Positions 1 through 9,174 of a DNA stretch of 32,812 bases are shown piece after piece (position 1 is the stretch's first letter; every line of letters begins with the position of its first letter). This DNA comes from Lachnospiraceae bacterium (GTDB lineage Bacteria > Bacillota_A > Clostridia > Lachnospirales > Lachnospiraceae), in contig JAIKXV010000136.1 in NCBI GenBank assembly GCA_024683935.1, positions 1 to 32,812 of the forward strand. Reading direction: 5' to 3'. A model generated the notes under the pieces. That model was not told the DNA's origin, did not search any database, and worked only from the letters and a program-made list of their open reading frames with translations. Made by a program: the position numbers and the translations under genes.

Positions 1-536
1 TTTCCTCTATCGCAAGCCAGACAAACCTCCTTTCACTAAATGCTTCAATCGAGGCAGCAAGAGCAGGAGAAGCCGGACGCGGATTCGCAGTTGTTGCGGA
101 AGAGATCGGAAAGCTGGCTGACGATTCCAGGATCATGGCAGAAGAGATCCGTAAGGAAATGGATGTACTCCTTCAGCAGTCCGGCGCGGCTGTTGGCGTT
201 GCAGACGAAGTACGTCAGGGCAACATGGAGCAGCAGACCGCTCTCGGTGAGACCATTGAATCCATTAACGGAATGATAACCGATATCAACGATACGGTAG
301 GCGGGGTACAGCTGATCTCAGAAGGCGCTGAGACCTGTGACAACTCAAAGAATACCGTTGTTGATGCAATGAGTGCACTGTCTGCCATATCTGAAGAAAA
401 TGCCGCATCCAGTGAGGAGACGGGAGCTTCCATGGAAGAGCTTTCAGCTACCGTTACTACCCTTGCGGGAGAGGCTAACGATCTGAAGGATATAGCAAGA
501 AAGCTTAACGACGAGATGTCGTTCTTTAAGAATTAG
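1..536 (+). CDS. Methyl-accepting chemotaxis protein, C-terminal signalling domain (5' partial)
   Basis: The reading frame is open from position 3 to the stop at 534-536 and its start lies outside the window. It encodes the conserved MCP hairpin tip and descending helix: [20 protein letters not shown] is followed by [17 protein letters not shown]. The tip contacts CheA and CheW in chemoreceptor arrays. The remaining roughly 130 residues are a long amphipathic helix rich in A, S and E, ending in SFFKN with no CheR-tethering pentapeptide. An internal ATG at 135 would begin in the middle of the signalling helix and is not the start. The next gene begins 6 nt after the stop, so this receptor and the GGDEF-EAL protein are probably co-transcribed. 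Ligand and membrane domains cannot be seen. Confidence 0.95.
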   Translation, partial: SSIASQTNLLSLNASIEAARAGEAGRGFAVVAEEIGKLADDSRIMAEEIRKEMDVLLQQSGAAVGVADEVRQGNMEQQTALGETIESINGMITDINDTVGGVQLISEGAETCDNSKNTVVDAMSALSAISEENAASSEETGASMEELSATVTTLAGEANDLKDIARKLNDEMSFFKN

Positions 537-542
537 AGGTAA

Positions 543-3194
543 ATGGCACCGGAATCAGTGTCTAAAAATAGAAAACGTGACATTTTAAAAGCGGGAGGCA
601 TATTCATTATCTGCCTCTCCGCTTTTCTTGTTGTCCTTTTTGTCATGTACAACTACTACCGGGATATCAGGAAGAGCGGTGCGCGTACCGCTGCCGAATC
701 GGCTGAGTCCCGGCTGATAGAATATATAGACACGGGCATGTACTGTACGGACATGATGAATATCATATGCACGGAATACGGCATCAGGGACAAGGAAAAG
801 ATCGATTCCGCCTGTGAGAAGTTCATGAGCCAGAGCACGGATGTTTTGAAGATGGTCATGATCTTTAACGGAGGGGAGCTGGAATATATCTACCCTTCGG
901 ACGCCAGGGGAGTCATAGTTCCGGACCTTGTGACAGAGGGAAATACCCTTTCCCATGAAGCCAATTATTCCAGGATCAGCGGCGGCAAGATAATATCCGA
1001 TACCTTTAATCTGTTAAGCGGCGAAAAGGTTTTTGCTATAATCCAGTTCTTTAAGGAGAATACCGGTATTCCGAACGACCGGGAAGGAAACGCAGGACAC
1101 GCCGTAGTCATAATAGACGAAGAAGAACTGATGAGAAAAGCCGGGGTTTATGACATTGAAACCTTAGGCTATTACTACAGGCTGTACCGCACCAATCCCG
1201 CCGGAGGCAAGACTCAGACCCTGGCATCCTTCGGGGAAACCTACATGCATGACCCCATTATCGTGGATAAGAAGATGCCGAACGGTGAGCAGTGGCACCT
1301 CCTTATCAGCCTTATAGGCGGATGGGTTAACAATGCGGAAAAAACCGCGGGTGTGATGGTGGCTGTTGCCTTAGCCTTCCTTATCTCCTTTGTTTTCTAT
1401 CTCTTTATCTCACTTAAAGGCAGGGAAGAGGAATTAAAAGGCCTGTCCTACTCGGATCCCCTTACAAAGATCAGGAATTCCAGGGCTTACAGCGATTCAT
1501 TGGAGGAGCTGAAGGCCAACAGGGATAAATACGGAATTATTTACATAGACCTCAATGATTTCAAGAGGATAAACGATTCCTACGGCCACAAGACCGGAGA
1601 CGAGATACTGCATATCACTGCCGAAAGACTGGCAAATACGATACGCCAGGGCGATACGGTTTACAGGATAGGCGGTGACGAATTTGCGGTCATCATACAC
1701 GGAGATCATGAGCGCAGCTTCTATGAGGGCATAATAAAGAGGATGAAGGATGCGATGAACCGGAAGATCACGGTTTCAGGTAAGTCCGTAAATGTTTCGA
1801 TAAGCTGCGGCTTTGCCCGTTATCCCGAGGACGGTACCGACTACCAGTCCGTTATTCAGGTGGCGGATTCCGAAATGTACAAGGATAAGGCCATACAGAA
1901 GAACGGGGATTTAGGCGGATCCTACTGGCTGGATCATGACGTAATGACCGGTCTCTTTAACAGGGACGGCTTCCACAAGGCTGTGTTCCAGTATCTGAAA
2001 GAAAACAGTGTTTCCGAATATCTGATGATAAGCACGGATGTGAGGAACTTCAAGATAATAAACCAGCTCTACGGCATGGGCAAGGGGAATGAGATCATCG
2101 TAAAGGAAGCGAGGATCCTTACCCAGGAGTACGGAGAAAGAGGGGCGAAGATCGCCCGTATCAACGGTGACCATTTTGCGATCCTTATGGACAGGGATCT
2201 TTTCAATGAAGATGAATTTATGTCCCTTATCAATGATTTCTCAAAGCATGCCGTGGGCGATGGCTACCGCATGATAATAAAGGTCGGGGTCTATGAGGTC
2301 ACCGATACCGATATGAGTCCCTCGATAATGCTGGATAAGACTTCCATGGCGTTAAAGAGCGTTTACAATGACGAGGAAACGGAGATAGTCTACTATACGG
2401 ATGATATGATGAAGGACACCCTTATAGAGAATGACGTCCTGTCACGCTTTGATAACGCCCTTAAGAACAATGAATTCAAGATGTATCTGCAGCCCCAGGT
2501 CGACAAGGACGGAAATCTTCTCGGTGCGGAGGCACTTGCCCGCTGGGTTTCAGATGGCAAGGTGGTGGCTCCCGGAGAATTCATCCCCATATTGGAAAAG
2601 ACCAATCAGATATACAGGCTGGACGAGGTTATCTGGGAAGAGGCAGCAAAGAAGCTTAACGACTGGAAGGGTACTCCCCTTGAGAATATGACGATATCCG
2701 TAAATATCTCCCCGAAGGATCTTTATTACCTTGATATAGAGCAGAGCCTCAGGGAACTAAGGGCAAGGTATGACCTGACTCCAGAAAAGCTGAAGTTAGA
2801 GATCACCGAGACTGCGGTGATGCTGGACCGTTCGGACGGATCGAAGCTCGTGGACAAGCTGCAGGAACAGGGCTTTGAAGTGGAGATGGATGACTTCGGC
2901 AGCGGATATTCCTCCCTTAACATGCTGAAGGATATCAAGATTGACGTTCTGAAGATCGATATGGGCTTCCTGAATGAGACCGAGGATGAGAGGAGGGCTT
3001 CCGTTATTCTGGATTCCGTTATAACTATGGCGAAGCGTCTCGGCATGACGGTCATCGCCGAGGGAGTGGAGAGCAAGAAGCAGCTTAAATTCTTATCGGA
3101 TATGGGCTGTGATATCTTCCAGGGATTCTATTTCTCGAAGCCGGTATCGCCGGAGAGCTTTGAGTTGGTGTATAAAGATATAGAAACTGTTTGA
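543..3194 (+). CDS. Membrane-bound dual GGDEF/EAL cyclic-di-GMP protein
   Basis: This 883-residue protein has a transmembrane helix at about 18-38, an extracytoplasmic sensor region at about 40-262 and a second helix at about 268-290. A full GGDEF domain follows, with the GGDEF motif at 377-381 and an intact RxxD product-inhibition site (RQGD, 368-371). A second GGDEF-like domain (starting DVMTGLFNRDGF) carries the degenerate site NGDHF at 541-545. The EAL domain has EAL at 663-665, NIS, EITE, DDFGSG from 783, KID and AEGVE, so its phosphodiesterase residues look complete. By family knowledge it could both make and hydrolyse c-di-GMP; which activity dominates is not decidable here. A Shine-Dalgarno AGAGG lies just before the ATG. 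It follows the chemoreceptor by 6 nt, which points to linked control of motility. Confidence 0.93.
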   Translation: MAPESVSKNRKRDILKAGGIFIICLSAFLVVLFVMYNYYRDIRKSGARTAAESAESRLIEYIDTGMYCTDMMNIICTEYGIRDKEKIDSACEKFMSQSTDVLKMVMIFNGGELEYIYPSDARGVIVPDLVTEGNTLSHEANYSRISGGKIISDTFNLLSGEKVFAIIQFFKENTGIPNDREGNAGHAVVIIDEEELMRKAGVYDIETLGYYYRLYRTNPAGGKTQTLASFGETYMHDPIIVDKKMPNGEQWHLLISLIGGWVNNAEKTAGVMVAVALAFLISFVFYLFISLKGREEELKGLSYSDPLTKIRNSRAYSDSLEELKANRDKYGIIYIDLNDFKRINDSYGHKTGDEILHITAERLANTIRQGDTVYRIGGDEFAVIIHGDHERSFYEGIIKRMKDAMNRKITVSGKSVNVSISCGFARYPEDGTDYQSVIQVADSEMYKDKAIQKNGDLGGSYWLDHDVMTGLFNRDGFHKAVFQYLKENSVSEYLMISTDVRNFKIINQLYGMGKGNEIIVKEARILTQEYGERGAKIARINGDHFAILMDRDLFNEDEFMSLINDFSKHAVGDGYRMIIKVGVYEVTDTDMSPSIMLDKTSMALKSVYNDEETEIVYYTDDMMKDTLIENDVLSRFDNALKNNEFKMYLQPQVDKDGNLLGAEALARWVSDGKVVAPGEFIPILEKTNQIYRLDEVIWEEAAKKLNDWKGTPLENMTISVNISPKDLYYLDIEQSLRELRARYDLTPEKLKLEITETAVMLDRSDGSKLVDKLQEQGFEVEMDDFGSGYSSLNMLKDIKIDVLKIDMGFLNETEDERRASVILDSVITMAKRLGMTVIAEGVESKKQLKFLSDMGCDIFQGFYFSKPVSPESFELVYKDIETV

Positions 3195-3198
3195 AGTA

Positions 3199-3705
3199 TC
3201 AGTTTGTAAGAGGGTACTCGCAGGTGTAGGGCCACTTATTTGCATAGGGGAAGGTGTTATACCTTAAGTACTCATATTCTTCACCGCGCCGGGCGGCGTT
3301 ATTCTTAATCGCTTCTTTAACCGCATTTGATATCTCGGGTTCCACGCCGTAAAGCGCATACTGGTTTATCTTTGTGACAGTTCCCGGTATCTCGGCCTTA
3401 TCCAGGGCCTGGGGAAAGCAGATAAGCGTTGTCATATCCTTGTCATAGAGACAGTAGGAAAAGGATGAGAAATAGGGGTTTCCCGGAGCTACCTCGATGA
3501 ACTTCAGATCAACCTGGTTTCTGAAGGTGTCCGATGCGATGGATTCTATGCCTTCTCCGATATGAATGCCCATTACATTGTTATTCGGACGCATGGAATG
3601 ATTGTCCAGCTTTGTGAGGGCAGGACCGTTTATCTCCCCGTAGACAGTAAGAGGGAGACAGAAAAAAGTTATCAATATCAGTATAAGTGATACGGTTTTT
3701 TTCAT
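3199..3705 (-). CDS. Small secreted BspA-type leucine-rich-repeat protein
   Basis: The 168-residue product starts with a clear Sec signal peptide (MKK, a hydrophobic stretch to about residue 20, then VYG before EINGP), and no lipobox or cell-wall anchor. The middle resembles the BspA/LRR_5 repeat: an IGEGIESIASDTF strand-turn is followed by the typical link segment NPYFSSFSYCLYDKDMTTL and an IPGTVTKINQYALYG repeat. Only about two repeats are present, whereas family members usually have many, so it may be a reduced or truncated member. Function is unknown; the family is often involved in surface adhesion. It converges on the c-di-GMP gene with a 4-nt gap and is divergent from the BMP operon across 83 nt. 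Confidence 0.75.
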   Translation of the reverse strand: MKKTVSLILILITFFCLPLTVYGEINGPALTKLDNHSMRPNNNVMGIHIGEGIESIASDTFRNQVDLKFIEVAPGNPYFSSFSYCLYDKDMTTLICFPQALDKAEIPGTVTKINQYALYGVEPEISNAVKEAIKNNAARRGEEYEYLRYNTFPYANKWPYTCEYPLTN

Positions 3706-3749
3706 CTGTTTTCAAATCCCCCAAATAATGATAAAATATAGTTTGGTTA

Positions 3750-3758
3750 ATTATACCA
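3750..3758 (-). promoter_or_regulatory. Extended -10 promoter for the LRR protein gene
   Basis: Read on the minus strand, the sequence is TGGTATAAT, a consensus -10 with a TG extension, lying about 45 nt before the start at 3705. No good -35 is visible, as is usual for extended -10 promoters. A run of five G lies upstream of the ATG as a plausible ribosome-binding site. Confidence 0.45.
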
Positions 3759-3788
3759 TAAATCGAAACGGAACGGTTCTTAAACTAA

Positions 3789-4874
3789 ATGAAGAAACGA
3801 TTTCTGGTTTTTGGCGGCATTTTCATAGTTTCTCTTGTGGTACTTCTTGTGGGCACCATTCTTTTTGCCGCGAAAAAAACCGTAGTTAAGGAAGAATTCA
3901 AGGTAGGCCTCATATTAAACGGCGGCCACGACGACCGGGGATTGTCCGAGGTGCACTATGATCCTCTTTATAACATTATAAAGAGAAAGCACATGGTACT
4001 GGAGTATTTTGAGAATGTTCCCGTTGACAGTACTGCCTGTGACAAAATGGAGGAACTGATAAGAGACGGCTGCTCCCTTATTGTGTTGGACTCTGCTTTT
4101 TATGAGGCGTACGCCAGATCTGTTTCCATAGAACATCCGGATGTGAATTTTATCTGTTTTTACGGAAACAGTTATATGGATAATTTCCTGACCTTTGCCG
4201 GGAGGCTTTATCAGGCTCATTATCTTACCGGGATCGTGGCCGGGCTTCAGACCGAAAGCAACTGTATCGGTTTTTGCTCCCAGAACATGGATCCGATACT
4301 GATAACCGGTATCAACGCCTTCACCATAGGGGTAAAGAAAGTGAACCCCGAGGCAAAAGTATATGTGAAAATTTCAGATGGCGATATTAATGAAAAGGAC
4401 GCTTTAGATTTAATAAATAACAGAAACGTGGATATTCTGGCCTGCGACGGTGTTAATGACAGTGTTCTGAAGGTTGCCGAGGAAAACAATGTGTGGAGTA
4501 TCGGCATGCATTTTGATAACAGTGACCGCTATCCGAATACCTTCCTTACCGGAGCGTTATTGGATTTCCGGGATTTTTACGGGGATCAGATATCCAGATG
4601 TGAAAGAGGTATATTTGCCGGAGAAACTCTCAATATAGGCATAGATGACAATGCAGTGGATATAGTTCCCTTAACACGGCACGTAAAGAGCGGCATAGCA
4701 CGGGTTGTGGAACAGGAGAGAAAGCTCATGAAGGAGCGGAAGTTTGATGTGTTCTACGGTCCGATTATCGATACAAAAGGCGATATACGGGTCAATTCCT
4801 TTGAATCCATTCCGGATAAGGAAGTTCTTTACAATCAGGACTGGTTTGTTTCTGGAGTAGTGATAGATGAATAA
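3789..4874 (+). CDS. Membrane-anchored BMP/PnrA-family binding protein (first copy)
   Basis: This 361-residue protein has one N-terminal transmembrane helix (about 7-29) with no lipobox cysteine, so it should be anchored by an uncleaved helix with its binding domain outside. From about residue 37 it follows the BMP (basic membrane protein, PF02608) fold of nucleoside-binding lipoproteins. FKVGLILNGGHDDRGLSE is strand 1 with the ligand loop. FAGRLYQAHYLTGIVAGL corresponds to the family's YxxGxxAG segment, followed by INAFTIGVKKVNPEAKVYV. The loop asparagine usual in the family is replaced (GLSE rather than xxNQ), which may change ligand specificity. There is no ABC ATPase or permease nearby. 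It overlaps the next gene by 8 nt. A sensory role with the downstream kinase is inferred. Confidence 0.85.
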   Translation: MKKRFLVFGGIFIVSLVVLLVGTILFAAKKTVVKEEFKVGLILNGGHDDRGLSEVHYDPLYNIIKRKHMVLEYFENVPVDSTACDKMEELIRDGCSLIVLDSAFYEAYARSVSIEHPDVNFICFYGNSYMDNFLTFAGRLYQAHYLTGIVAGLQTESNCIGFCSQNMDPILITGINAFTIGVKKVNPEAKVYVKISDGDINEKDALDLINNRNVDILACDGVNDSVLKVAEENNVWSIGMHFDNSDRYPNTFLTGALLDFRDFYGDQISRCERGIFAGETLNIGIDDNAVDIVPLTRHVKSGIARVVEQERKLMKERKFDVFYGPIIDTKGDIRVNSFESIPDKEVLYNQDWFVSGVVIDE

Positions 4875-5982
4875 AGACAAGAACGAATTTTTCATACATC
4901 TGCTCTTTGCCCTTGTATTTATAGCCTTATCCCTTCTTCTTTACTATACCATTACGACCTTTGGCCTCGGAAAAGGTGATGAAAGGATCAAGGTAGGATT
5001 TATCCTGGACGGCGACCGGGAGGACAACGGCTGGAACCAGGTCAATGCCGACGGGATATACGAAGCCAGGGATAATCTGGATTTCGATCTGATGCTGGCC
5101 GACAATATCAACGGTTCCGAGCTTAATCTTTACAAGGCTGTAAAGGAAATGCAGGACGAGGGCTGCCATGTGGTGGTACTCAGCAGCAGTAATTTTGAGA
5201 GCCTGATGGAGAAGTATTCCGGAGAGTTTTCGGACATTACTTTTTTCTGCAACGCCCCCACAAAGGGAGTGCTGAACTTTGTTAACTATTCTTCAAGATT
5301 ATACCAGGTGAGATATCTGTCCGGCGTCATTGCGGGAATGATGACGAAGACCAATAATATCGGATACGTGGCATCCATTCAGAATGCGGATACAAACACA
5401 GGTATTAATGCCTTTGCTTTAGGTGCAGAGAAGGTGAACGCCAATGTCCATGTCCATGTGATGTTCATCGGCAGCTACTCCGACAGGGAAAAGGAGATGG
5501 AGTACGCTGACAGGATGATAAAGGAAATGGACTGCGATATCATTACTGACCATACAAATACAAATAACGCGCTGGAGACAGCCTTTGCAAATAATGCGTA
5601 TTATATAGGCTGCCATAAATCCAGCGGCAGTCCCAGGGAACTTATAAGTGTGGACACCGACTGGGGCAAGGTCTATACGGAACTTATAAAAGAATATATG
5701 CGTGGAAATGTCGTGACTAACAGCGGCTACTGGTATGGCATAGAGGATGATTACGTAAAGCTCGGTTTTTGTTCTTATTTAGTGCCATCCTATGTGCTGG
5801 ACAAGATGGAATCAGAGAAAAGACTGATAGTTTCCGGAAGAGATGTTTTCACTAATATGATAAGGGATAATAAGGGTAATGTTATCTGCCGTTCGGGAGA
5901 GGTTATTCCGGACGATATACTGAACAGTGATATGGACTGGTATGTCCGGGGAGTAAATATAATAGATGAACAGGATCAGTGA
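4867..5982 (+). CDS. Membrane-anchored BMP/PnrA-family binding protein (second copy)
   Basis: This 371-residue paralogue of the preceding gene has a single N-terminal transmembrane helix at about 9-30, no lipobox, and a BMP domain from about residue 40. Here the ligand loop keeps the family pattern (DREDNGWNQ). The central segment YSSRLYQVRYLSGVIAGM and the following TGINAFALGAEKVNANVHV are highly typical. ATG is preceded by GGAG with good spacing, and the gene overlaps its neighbours by 8 nt upstream and 17 nt downstream, so translation of all three is probably coupled. The two copies are diverged throughout, so they may bind different ligands or form a heterodimer. Canonical members are lipoproteins feeding nucleoside ABC transporters; this one is not in such a context. 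Confidence 0.85.
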   Translation: MNKDKNEFFIHLLFALVFIALSLLLYYTITTFGLGKGDERIKVGFILDGDREDNGWNQVNADGIYEARDNLDFDLMLADNINGSELNLYKAVKEMQDEGCHVVVLSSSNFESLMEKYSGEFSDITFFCNAPTKGVLNFVNYSSRLYQVRYLSGVIAGMMTKTNNIGYVASIQNADTNTGINAFALGAEKVNANVHVHVMFIGSYSDREKEMEYADRMIKEMDCDIITDHTNTNNALETAFANNAYYIGCHKSSGSPRELISVDTDWGKVYTELIKEYMRGNVVTNSGYWYGIEDDYVKLGFCSYLVPSYVLDKMESEKRLIVSGRDVFTNMIRDNKGNVICRSGEVIPDDILNSDMDWYVRGVNIIDEQDQ

Positions 5983-8749
5983 GAGAATAAGGATTATAAT
6001 CGTCTGGATCCTTTTTATAATGGTTTTTATTGTGGCGGGTATTCTGCTGAATAACCGTCTGAGCACGATACTTAAAGAGTATGCCAACAGTCAGGTTTGT
6101 GCCCAGGCGGATTATGTCGCGTCGGCCGTTTCCGATGAGCTTTTCAGGGAAATAGACAAGCTCCGCTACATTTCGAAGGTTGTAGAGAGCCACGGCAGTG
6201 CGGATAAGCATGCCCTTGATGCAGTCCGCACCGACAATAAGCACCAGTCCATGGGTCTGCAGGCTTTAGGCGGCAACGCCATCAGCGGAGAAGCACTGGA
6301 TGTTTCGGTTTTTTCAGGAATTCAGGATGCCTTCCGCGGAAATACCTCCATGACCTATGTGAAAAACGAAGGAATGCTCTTTTCCTGTCCGGTATATAAC
6401 AAAAAGAATGTAAAGTACGTGGTTTACGAGCTTTTTGACGAGTACGGCTTAAGGGATACCTTCTCCCTGCTGTCAAAGGACAACAGGAAGATAGTCATAA
6501 CCACCAGGGGCGGCGACATCATCATGCCCTTCAGCGATGTGACCGATAACGAGGTGGCATATTTTGAGAGCAGGAACTACAGGGATATATTTAATGACCT
6601 TAGCCGCAGCATGGAATTAAGATCCGCAGCGGCGGATTTCTACACTATCGGCGGTGAGACCTTTATCTTCTTTACCGCAGATATCCCCTACACTCCTTTC
6701 CGTCTCCAGGGTTACATGGAACCCGATATGATAACGAGCGGACTCATGGAGGCGTCCACCATTGTAATCTATGCTTTTGCATTCCTGCTGATCCTGTATG
6801 CTGTCGGCAGTCTCTATCTCATCATTGCAACCGAGAAGGCTGAGGAGAGTGATGCGCTGAGAAAGGCAAAGCAGCAGGCGGAGGACGCAAACCGTGCAAA
6901 GAGCGACTTCCTTGCCAGCATGTCGCATGAGATCAGGACGCCCATCAATGCTGTTCTCGGTATGGATGAAATGATCATCCGTGAGAGTGACAATGAGCAT
7001 ATTCTGGAATACGCCACCAATATAAACAACGCGGGCAAGTCTCTGCTTAATCTCATTAACGATATCCTGGATTTCTCAAAGATAGAGGCCGGAAAGATGG
7101 AGATCCTTTCCGACGAATACAAGACCAGCTTCCTTATTACGGACCTCGTGAACATGGTGGCTGTCCGTGCCCACAATAAGGGTCTGGAATTCATTGTGAA
7201 CGCAGATCCCCAGCTGCCCTCCGTTCTTCTCGGTGATGAGGAGAGGGTTAAGCAGTGTATCCTGAATATCCTTACCAACGCGGTTAAATATACGGAAAAG
7301 GGCAGCGTTACCTTTAACTTGGGCTTTGAAAAAGCGTCTGATGATGAGATCCTGCTGGATGTCAGCGTTAAGGATACGGGTATCGGTATCAAGCCCGCGG
7401 ATCAGGAGAGGCTGTTCTCGCCCTTTGAACGTGTGGATCTTCAGAGGAATAGAAGTGTCGAGGGTACCGGTTTGGGACTCAGCATCGTAAAGAACCTCCT
7501 GAATCTCATGGGCACCCAGCTCGAGCTTAGCAGTGAATACGGCAAGGGTTCCGAATTCTCCTTCAGGCTGAAGCAGAGGGTTATGGAATGGAAGAGCATG
7601 GGCGACTTTGCAGAGGCCTATAAGAAGTCCATCCTTACCCAGAATAAGTACACCGAGCTCTTCCGCGCACCGGATGCATCACTTCTCGTTGTGGATGATA
7701 CTGAGATGAACCTTACCGTATTCAAGGGTCTCTTAAAGAAGACCAGGATCCGAATAGATACGGCGCTCAGTGGTAATGATGCTTTGAAGCTTGTAAGATC
7801 GCATCACTATGACCTGATGTTCATCGACCACCGTATGCCGGTTATGGACGGTATAGATACCCTGAAGGCTATGAATGAGATGAGCGACAACAAGTGCAAG
7901 GGCGTGCCCTGCATAGCGTTCACTGCCAACGCCGGAGCCGGTTCCAGGGATAAGTACAGGAGCTACGGCTTTGATGATTATATTTCCAAGCCGGTTTCTC
8001 CTTCCGAACTGGAGGAACTTATCATCAAGTACCTGCCGCCTGATAAGATAGAGATCATCGATCCCGATGAGGCTGCTGAAGGCGGAGACAAGAATGATGT
8101 GGCCGAGAATGACGAGAAATTCATCAAGTCATACCAGGCTGCAGAAAACCTAAGCTACAATGTGGCGATCGCAAGCTGCGGAGATACTGCGGTTCTTAAG
8201 GATTCGGCAATTACCTTCTATAAGACTATAGATGAAAGGGCTGAGGAGATCAGAACCCTTGCTGACAAGAACGATATCAAGAATTACACGATCAAGGTTC
8301 ACGCCCTGAAGAGTTCCGCGAGGATCGTAGGTGCGGTTAACCTTTCCGTGAAGGCAGAGTATTTGGAGCGCTGCGGCAACGAGAACAAGGTTGACGAGAT
8401 CATGGAGAAGACGGATGAGCTCCTGGAAGATTATCTCGCACTGAAGAGCTCCATGAGCTTCATCTACACCGATTATCTGAAGAAGGACGAATCCGACGGT
8501 GAAGCTGCGCTTCGGAATCTCTTTAAGGAGGCGCTCCGCAGGGAGACCCTTATGAGCTTTATCCTCAATGTCAGGAATGCTGTTGAGAACTTTGATTATG
8601 ACAGCATTACGGGAGACATTCAGCTTATCCGGGAGTACAAGCTTACGGCCGAGCTGGAGGCGGAGCTTGACAGGCTTGCGGATGGAGCGGACAGCCTGGA
8701 CGAAGAGAAGGTGATGAAGAGCCTGGATAAACTGGAGAAGATACTTTGA
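5966..8749 (+). CDS. Hybrid sensor histidine kinase (HK-REC-Hpt)
   Basis: The 927-residue product has transmembrane helices at about 9-29 and 252-282 enclosing an extracytoplasmic region of about 220 residues, then a short coiled coil. HisKA carries the phospho-acceptor His321 in SMSHEIRTPIN. The HATPase domain has Asn438 (N box), DTGIGI at 470-475 and GTGLGLSIVKNL. A receiver domain follows with acidic pair D577/D578, phospho-acceptor D621 (FIDHRMPVMDG) and the KP motif. An Hpt domain has His779 in HALKSSARIVGA. About 100 further residues form a helical tail without a second phosphorylatable histidine motif. All relay residues look intact. No DNA-binding response regulator is encoded nearby, so the final target is elsewhere. 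It is translationally coupled to the two BMP proteins, its likely sensory partners. Confidence 0.93.
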   Translation: MNRISERIRIIIVWILFIMVFIVAGILLNNRLSTILKEYANSQVCAQADYVASAVSDELFREIDKLRYISKVVESHGSADKHALDAVRTDNKHQSMGLQALGGNAISGEALDVSVFSGIQDAFRGNTSMTYVKNEGMLFSCPVYNKKNVKYVVYELFDEYGLRDTFSLLSKDNRKIVITTRGGDIIMPFSDVTDNEVAYFESRNYRDIFNDLSRSMELRSAAADFYTIGGETFIFFTADIPYTPFRLQGYMEPDMITSGLMEASTIVIYAFAFLLILYAVGSLYLIIATEKAEESDALRKAKQQAEDANRAKSDFLASMSHEIRTPINAVLGMDEMIIRESDNEHILEYATNINNAGKSLLNLINDILDFSKIEAGKMEILSDEYKTSFLITDLVNMVAVRAHNKGLEFIVNADPQLPSVLLGDEERVKQCILNILTNAVKYTEKGSVTFNLGFEKASDDEILLDVSVKDTGIGIKPADQERLFSPFERVDLQRNRSVEGTGLGLSIVKNLLNLMGTQLELSSEYGKGSEFSFRLKQRVMEWKSMGDFAEAYKKSILTQNKYTELFRAPDASLLVVDDTEMNLTVFKGLLKKTRIRIDTALSGNDALKLVRSHHYDLMFIDHRMPVMDGIDTLKAMNEMSDNKCKGVPCIAFTANAGAGSRDKYRSYGFDDYISKPVSPSELEELIIKYLPPDKIEIIDPDEAAEGGDKNDVAENDEKFIKSYQAAENLSYNVAIASCGDTAVLKDSAITFYKTIDERAEEIRTLADKNDIKNYTIKVHALKSSARIVGAVNLSVKAEYLERCGNENKVDEIMEKTDELLEDYLALKSSMSFIYTDYLKKDESDGEAALRNLFKEALRRETLMSFILNVRNAVENFDYDSITGDIQLIREYKLTAELEAELDRLADGADSLDEEKVMKSLDKLEKIL

Positions 8750-8770
8750 TTTTTGATTATTTTTAATCCG

Positions 8771-8905
8771 TTATATATAGTGAATGATCAGGTCTCGGGA
8801 CGCTTGCGCTCTGAGACAAAACGCAGCGGTACTAACACTGCAAAAGACACAGTGTAAGTACCGGCGTTTTGTACAGCCCGATCCCTGACCATTCACTATA
8901 TATAA
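8771..8905. repeat. Long nested inverted repeat downstream of the kinase gene
   Basis: Outer arms of 22 nt (8771-8792 and 8884-8905) are complementary with one mismatch; the left arm starts TTATATATAGTGAATG. Inside, GTCTC (8792-8796) pairs with GAGAC (8813-8817). A second stem is built from AAAACGC (8818-8824), GGTACT (8828-8833) and ACACTG (8835-8840), pairing with CAGTGT, AGTACC and GCGTTTT (8850-8870). The 135-nt unit could fold as a multi-branched RNA or cruciform. No ORF or U tract is seen, so it may be a non-autonomous repeat element or a structured 3' region of the operon. Confidence 0.75.
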
Positions 8906-8920
8906 CTCATTGGGATTATG

Positions 8921-8961
8921 AAAAATATAATCCCGTCCTTCCGGATGAGAAGAACGGGATT
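8921..8961 (-). terminator. Rho-independent terminator of tRNA-Thr
   Basis: On the minus strand the stem AATCCCGT / ACGGGATT (8954-8961 and 8929-8936) is followed by a T-rich tract (TATTTTT). It lies 7 nt past the tRNA 3' end. Confidence 0.7.
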
Positions 8962-8967
8962 GACATA

Positions 8968-9040
<73 letters not shown>

Positions 9041-9104
9041 AGGTTTATATGGCTTTTTTAAAGCTTTTATAGTTTACTATATGGAGTTATAAAAATCAAG
9101 AGCA

Positions 9105-9149
9105 TTGTCATCCGTCGCGTTGCCTGGGATGACAACGTCAGATTATAAT
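9105..9149 (+). promoter_or_regulatory. Promoter with a perfect inverted repeat upstream of the flavodiiron protein
   Basis: A -35-like TTGCCT (9120-9125) and a consensus -10 TATAAT (9144-9149) are 18 nt apart. The -35 lies in the loop of a perfect 9-bp inverted repeat TTGTCATCC (9105-9113) / GGATGACAA (9127-9135). Part of the repeat is in the spacer, so it could be an operator. It also matches a palindrome seen twice more in this window (12666 and 18008) and may simply be a repeat. Confidence 0.55.
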
Positions 9150-9174
9150 ACATATTAGAAAGGAAGGTAATGTA

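Noticed and set aside
135..536. Complete 133-residue gene starting at 135
   Set aside because: The frame is open back to position 3 and encodes the conserved MCP tip, so this is an internal methionine of a partial receptor.
3789..5982. Nucleoside ABC transporter operon
   Set aside because: No ATPase or permease gene is present and both binding proteins have transmembrane anchors.
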